NCBI RefSeq assembly: GCF_000510725.1
Contig: NZ_AZNZ01000002.1
Location: 186,001-250,000 of the forward strand
Source of the DNA: Pseudoxanthomonas sp. J31
GTDB taxonomy: Bacteria; Pseudomonadota; Gammaproteobacteria; Xanthomonadales; Xanthomonadaceae
Direction: 5' to 3'
DNA length: 64,000 bases
The position numbers were made by a program, and so were the translations under genes. The notes beneath the pieces were generated by a model. That model was not told the DNA's origin, did not search any database, and was given only the letters and a program-made list of their open reading frames with translations. Positions 60,586 to 64,000 of the stretch are shown in pieces (the first letter of the stretch is position 1; each line of letters opens with the position of its first letter).

Positions 60586-60682
60586 TCCGCGGCGCCGCCG
60601 GCGGCCGGGCCGTGCCGGCGGCGTCCGCTTTGATGTCCGGAAACGGCCAGTCGGGCCCGGGCGCCGGTGCTAGCCTGCGCGC

Positions 60683-62209
60683 ATGTCCTCCGTCGCCGCC
60701 CTGCCCGATCCGCGCGTATGCGAACGCGCCCGCCTCAGCCGCGACCCGCGGTTCGACGGGCTGTTCTTCACCGCGGTGCGCAGCACCGGCATCTATTGCC
60801 GGCCGGTGTGCCCGGCGCCGCCGCCGCTGCCGGCCAACGTCGACTACTACCCCAGCGCCGCCGCGGCCGAGGCGGCCGGCTTCCGCCCCTGCCTGCGCTG
60901 CCGCCCCGAGCTGGCGCCGGAGGACGGCGCCTGGCGGCGTGGCGATGCGCTGGTGGCGCGGGCGTTGGCGCTGATCGAGCAAGGCTTCCTGGCCGAGCAT
61001 CCGGTGGCGGCCCTGGCCGAGCGGCTGGCGGTCGGCGAGCGCCAGCTGCGGCGGCTGTTCGTGCAGCGCCTGGGCGCGGCACCACTGGGCGTGCACGTTA
61101 CCCGCCGCCTGCTGTTCGCCAAGCAGTTGCTGACCGAGACCACGCTGCCGGTCACCGAGGTGGCGCTGGCCGCCGGCTTCGGCAGCCTGCGCCGCTTCAA
61201 TGCCGCGTTCCAGGAGGCTTATCGCATGGCGCCGCGCGAACTGCGCCGCAGCCTGCAGCAGCGCCCGGCGCTGGCGGCCGACCGTTCGCTGGTGCTGCGC
61301 CTGGGCTACCGGCCGCCGTACGACTTCGCGGCCATCCTGGATTTCCTGCGCGACCGCGCCCTGCCCGGGGTGGAACGGGTGGATGGTCAGTCCTATGCGC
61401 GCGTGGTCGGCGACGCCAGCGCGCCGGCCTGGCTGCGGATCAGCCATTGGCCATCGACCCGGGCGCGCCCGGTGCATGCGCTGAGGCTGGAACTGCACGG
61501 CGTGGCGCCGGCCCGGCTCGCGGACACGGTGCAGCGGGTGCGGCGGATGTTCGACCTGGATGCCGACCCGAACGCGATCGCCGCGGTGCTGGGGGCCGAT
61601 CCGCGCCTGCGGCCGCTGCTGCGCCAGCGACCCGGGCTGCGCCTGCCCAGCGGCTGGGACGGGCTGGAGATCGCGGCGCGCGCGGTGATTGGCCAGCAGG
61701 TCAGCGTGGCCGCCGCGCGTACATTGGCCGCGCGCCTGGTGCAGCGCCATGGCGCGCAGGTGGCGCTGGACGCCGCACCCGGCCTGGACCGGCTGTTCCC
61801 GGACGCGGCCACCCTGGCCGCGGCGGACCTGGACGGCCTGGGCCTGACCGGTGCGCGCATCGCCAGCCTGCGCGCGATCGCGCGCGCGGTGCTGGAGGGC
61901 AAGGTCGGCTTCGGCCCGGAACAGACCCTGGAGGAATTCGTCGAAGCCTGGTGCGCCCTGCCCGGGATCGGCCCATGGACAGCGCAGTACCTGGCCCTGC
62001 GTGCGCTCGGCCATCCGGACGCGTTCCCGGCCGAGGACCTGGTGCTGCAGAAGGCCGCGTCCGGCGACGGCACGCGCCTGTCCACCCGCCAGCTGCGCGA
62101 GCGCGCGCAGGCCTGGCGCCCCTGGCGTGCGTACGCCGTCATCCATCTTTGGCGCGAGGCCGCCTTGCCCGCGTCCCGTGCCGGCACCGAAGCGGAGGTC
62201 ATCCCATGA
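60683..62209 (+). CDS. alkA: Ada N-terminal domain / AraC / AlkA fusion protein
   Basis: A 508-aa fusion. The Ada-type zinc domain has C39, C43, C70 and C73 at the spacing used for phosphotriester-repair Ada. An AraC helix-turn-helix pair follows (about residues 90-195), then an AlkA-type glycosylase with VIGQQVSVAAARTLAARL and LPGIGPWTAQYLALRALGHP with the catalytic Asp. It senses methyl damage and excises alkylated bases. The TGA overlaps the ogt start (ATGA). Confidence 0.92.
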   Translation: MSSVAALPDPRVCERARLSRDPRFDGLFFTAVRSTGIYCRPVCPAPPPLPANVDYYPSAAAAEAAGFRPCLRCRPELAPEDGAWRRGDALVARALALIEQGFLAEHPVAALAERLAVGERQLRRLFVQRLGAAPLGVHVTRRLLFAKQLLTETTLPVTEVALAAGFGSLRRFNAAFQEAYRMAPRELRRSLQQRPALAADRSLVLRLGYRPPYDFAAILDFLRDRALPGVERVDGQSYARVVGDASAPAWLRISHWPSTRARPVHALRLELHGVAPARLADTVQRVRRMFDLDADPNAIAAVLGADPRLRPLLRQRPGLRLPSGWDGLEIAARAVIGQQVSVAAARTLAARLVQRHGAQVALDAAPGLDRLFPDAATLAAADLDGLGLTGARIASLRAIARAVLEGKVGFGPEQTLEEFVEAWCALPGIGPWTAQYLALRALGHPDAFPAEDLVLQKAASGDGTRLSTRQLRERAQAWRPWRAYAVIHLWREAALPASRAGTEAEVIP

Positions 62210-62754
62210 GCGCCATCCATTACTGCCGGTTCGACAGCCCGGTCGGCCCGCTGACCGTGGCCGCCTCCGATGCGGGACTGCACGCAATCGAGTTTCCGCA
62301 GAACCGCCATCCGCAGCGCCGGCTCGGCTGGGTGCCGAAGGAGCACCCGGTGCTTGGCGAGGCCAGGCGCCAGCTGCAGGAGTACTTCGACGGCGAGCGC
62401 CGCGAGTTCGACCTGCCGTTGGCGCCGCAGGGCACGCTGTTCCAGCGCCAGGTGTGGCTGGCGCTGGCCGACATCCCCTACGGCAGCACCATCAGCTATG
62501 CGCAGCTGGCGATGCGCGTCGGCCGCCCCGCGGCGATGCGCGCGGTCGGCGCGGCCAACGGCCGCAACCCGCTGCCGATCGTGCTGCCCTGCCACCGCGT
62601 GATTGGCGCCGACGGCTCGCTCACCGGCTTCGGCGGCGGCCTGCCGACCAAGCGCTTCCTGCTGCAGCTGGAAGGCGCGATCCCGCCGCAGGAGGCCGCG
62701 CGCGATCTGTTTGGTGGGGTTCGGGATCCGGGACTGGTGATTGGTGATTGGTGA
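62206..62754 (+). CDS. ogt: Methylated-DNA-protein cysteine methyltransferase
   Basis: A 182-aa protein with the MGMT active site PCHRV (C129), the GTLFQRQVWLALADIPYGST helix-turn-helix region, and GADGSLTGFGGGLP. It directly removes methyl groups from O6-methylguanine. Its start overlaps the alkA stop by four bases. The last 11 or so residues (GLVIGDW end) are encoded by GTGATT-type repeat DNA, so the C-terminus is probably a recent addition. Confidence 0.93.
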   Translation: MSAIHYCRFDSPVGPLTVAASDAGLHAIEFPQNRHPQRRLGWVPKEHPVLGEARRQLQEYFDGERREFDLPLAPQGTLFQRQVWLALADIPYGSTISYAQLAMRVGRPAAMRAVGAANGRNPLPIVLPCHRVIGADGSLTGFGGGLPTKRFLLQLEGAIPPQEAARDLFGGVRDPGLVIGDW

Positions 62755-62776
62755 TTGGTGATTCGGGATTCGGGTT
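62738..62776. repeat. GTGATTGG / GATTCGGG octamer repeats
   Basis: GTGATTGG occurs three to four times and is followed by ATTCGGG units. It begins inside the 3' end of ogt and continues past the stop. The same repeat type lies after the DUF885 gene. Confidence 0.65.
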
Positions 62777-63052
62777 GATACGGGCGTCACTGGCTACGCC
62801 CGTAGTGGCGGGCGTGGCTTGCGGGCGGTTCGAGGAGCAAGCCACCGGGTGCTGGCGTTTGCCGGCCTGAGCGCTGGTGGACGGATTCGCAGCCCGGCCA
62901 AGCGAAGCGCACCAGGGCTCCCGGCGTCCAACGCCAGGGCTGACGCGCGCCCGCCCCGGATGCGGCCCGGGGCCTTGTCCAGGGGTATGCGCGAGCGCCG
63001 AACGAGGCCACGGTCGGGACCGCCCCGAAGACGTGATGTGCCGCGCCGTCGT
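62755..63052. other. Intergenic region between ogt and trpA
   Basis: About 298 bp. It holds the end of the octamer repeats, an inverted repeat around CGGGCGTCACTGGCTACGCC, and a sequence near 62,888-62,950 similar to the intergenic repeat at 29,780. No gene is seen. Confidence 0.45.
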
Positions 63053-63856
63053 TCAGCCGGCGTCGATTGCGGCGCGCAGCGGGGCGAGGAAGGCGCGGGC
63101 GCGGGCGGCGGCATCGTCCGCATCGGCGGCTTCGGCCAGCACCGATACCAGCGCCGAGCCGACCACCACGCCATCGGCGCCGGCCGCCATCGCCTTGGCG
63201 CTGGCCGCGTCCTTGATGCCAAAGCCGGCCACCACCGGCACCTTCGCCGCTGCCCGCAGTTCCTCCAGGCGGCGGCTGGCGGCATCCGTGTCCAGGCGGT
63301 CGGCGCCGGTCACGCCGGCATAGCTGACGTAGTACAGGTATCCCTGCGCGCTGGCGCTGAGCATGGCCGCGCGCTCGTCCGAGGTGGTCGGCGAGGCCAG
63401 CATCACCAGGGCCAGGCCCAGTTCGTTGAACGCCGGCTGGAACTGCGGCGCTTCCTCCGGCGGCAGGTCCACCAGCAGCACGCCGTCGACGCCGGCGGCC
63501 ACCGCCTCGGCGGCGAACCGGGCCGCGCCGCGGATCTCCACCGGGTTGAGGTAGCCCATCAGCACCACCGGCGTGTCCGCGTCACGCTCGCGGAAGCGGC
63601 GCACGCAGTCGAACACGTAGGCCACGGTCGCCCCGCGCGCCAGCGCGCGCTCGGAGCTGCGCTGGATCACCGGGCCATCGGCCATCGGATCGGAGAACGG
63701 CACGCCCAGCTCGATGCAGTCGGCGCCGGCCTCGACCAGCGCGTGCATCACCGGCACGGTCGCCTCCAGCGCGGGATCGCCGGCGGTGATGAAGGGGATG
63801 AGTGCCTTGCGCCCGTCGGCGCGCAGTCGCGAGAAGGTGGTTTCGAAGCGGCTCAT
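63053..63856 (-). CDS. trpA: Tryptophan synthase alpha subunit
   Basis: A 267-aa protein, the standard length. The ELGVPFSDPMADGPVIQ segment contains the catalytic Glu and Asp region of the alpha subunit; PFITAGDPA, LLVDLPPEE, YYVSYAGVTGA and GFGIKD also match. It splits indole-3-glycerol phosphate to indole and glyceraldehyde 3-phosphate. It lies 83 bp after the trpB end on the minus strand. Confidence 0.95.
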   Translation of the reverse strand: MSRFETTFSRLRADGRKALIPFITAGDPALEATVPVMHALVEAGADCIELGVPFSDPMADGPVIQRSSERALARGATVAYVFDCVRRFRERDADTPVVLMGYLNPVEIRGAARFAAEAVAAGVDGVLLVDLPPEEAPQFQPAFNELGLALVMLASPTTSDERAAMLSASAQGYLYYVSYAGVTGADRLDTDAASRRLEELRAAAKVPVVAGFGIKDAASAKAMAAGADGVVVGSALVSVLAEAADADDAAARARAFLAPLRAAIDAG

Positions 63857-63939
63857 GGATCGCCCGTGGGTTGCGTCGCGCCGGTGGCGCGTTTGCGCGG
63901 TGTGGATGCGGTTCGGCGCCAGCACGGCCGGCGCCGGGT

Positions 63940-64000
63940 TCACAGCTGGATGCCCTCGCGCGCGGCGATGGTGTGCACGTCCTTGTCACCGCGGCCGGAG
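63940..64000 (-). CDS. trpB: Tryptophan synthase beta subunit, 3' end (partial)
   Basis: The last 19 codons before the stop at 63,940 read SGRGDKDVHTIAAREGIQL, which is the conserved C-terminus of TrpB. The gene continues past the window edge. It lies upstream of trpA on the same strand, the standard order. Confidence 0.85.
   Translation of the reverse strand, partial: SGRGDKDVHTIAAREGIQL

Noticed and set aside
1..64000. tRNA or rRNA genes
   Set aside because: No cloverleaf with a recognisable T-loop or rRNA signature was noticed on reading; a tRNAscan run would settle it.

Overview
The window is chromosomal DNA from a high-GC gammaproteobacterium of the Xanthomonadaceae (Lysobacter, Luteimonas or Pseudoxanthomonas type). 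This rests on the very GC-rich coding bias, the gene families present (PepSY/DUF3325/DUF3649 iron operon, DUF885 and DUF3471 exported enzymes, PhaZ-type depolymerase) and the short GTGATT-type intergenic repeats seen in that family. No rRNA, tRNA, IS element or CRISPR array was recognised.

Positions 1-43,564 are core-like chromosome: rlmJ, a CDF transporter, a Pat-like GNAT, mfd, an HD-GYP protein, a phospholipase D-like enzyme, a LysR/MFS divergent pair with a tightly overlapping MFS/43-aa/GNAT/SDR operon, a Fur-type iron operon (TonB receptor, DUF3649, PepSY, DUF3325), gpmA, pirin, phaZ, PadR/HAAS, an exported cyclophilin, a DMT/LysR divergent pair, exported hydrolases, two diguanylate cyclases flanking rluF, a DEAD-box helicase, a ClpP-fold exported protein, a MAPEG protein and a FUSC exporter.

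Positions about 43,580-56,290 form a complete chromosomal integron, the most interesting part of the window. The integrase gene intI (55,283-56,290, +) faces away from an array of 17 gene cassettes running leftward on the minus strand. They are separated by 17 attC sites, mostly 60 bp, of the type I recall from aadA-family resistance cassettes. The cassettes are visibly AT-richer than the backbone. Their boundaries can be checked internally: the first bases of almost every cassette match the far end of its own attC. The cargo holds 19 ORFs, at least four with HEPN-like RxxxxH motifs, plus a GIY-YIG/DUF4357 protein, a possible PD-(D/E)xK nuclease, small membrane proteins, a MAPEG protein and a secreted 19-residue-repeat protein. 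Two cassettes carry two genes each; one pairs a HEPN-like protein with an unrecognised 345-aa partner. The array ends at a truncated cassette gene. A 42-bp palindromic tandem repeat lies just downstream of intI.

Positions 56,953-64,000 return to core chromosome: hutU, a small exported coiled-coil protein, an NPP-type phosphodiesterase, an Ada-AlkA fusion overlapping ogt (alkylation repair), then trpA and the 3' end of trpB on the minus strand.
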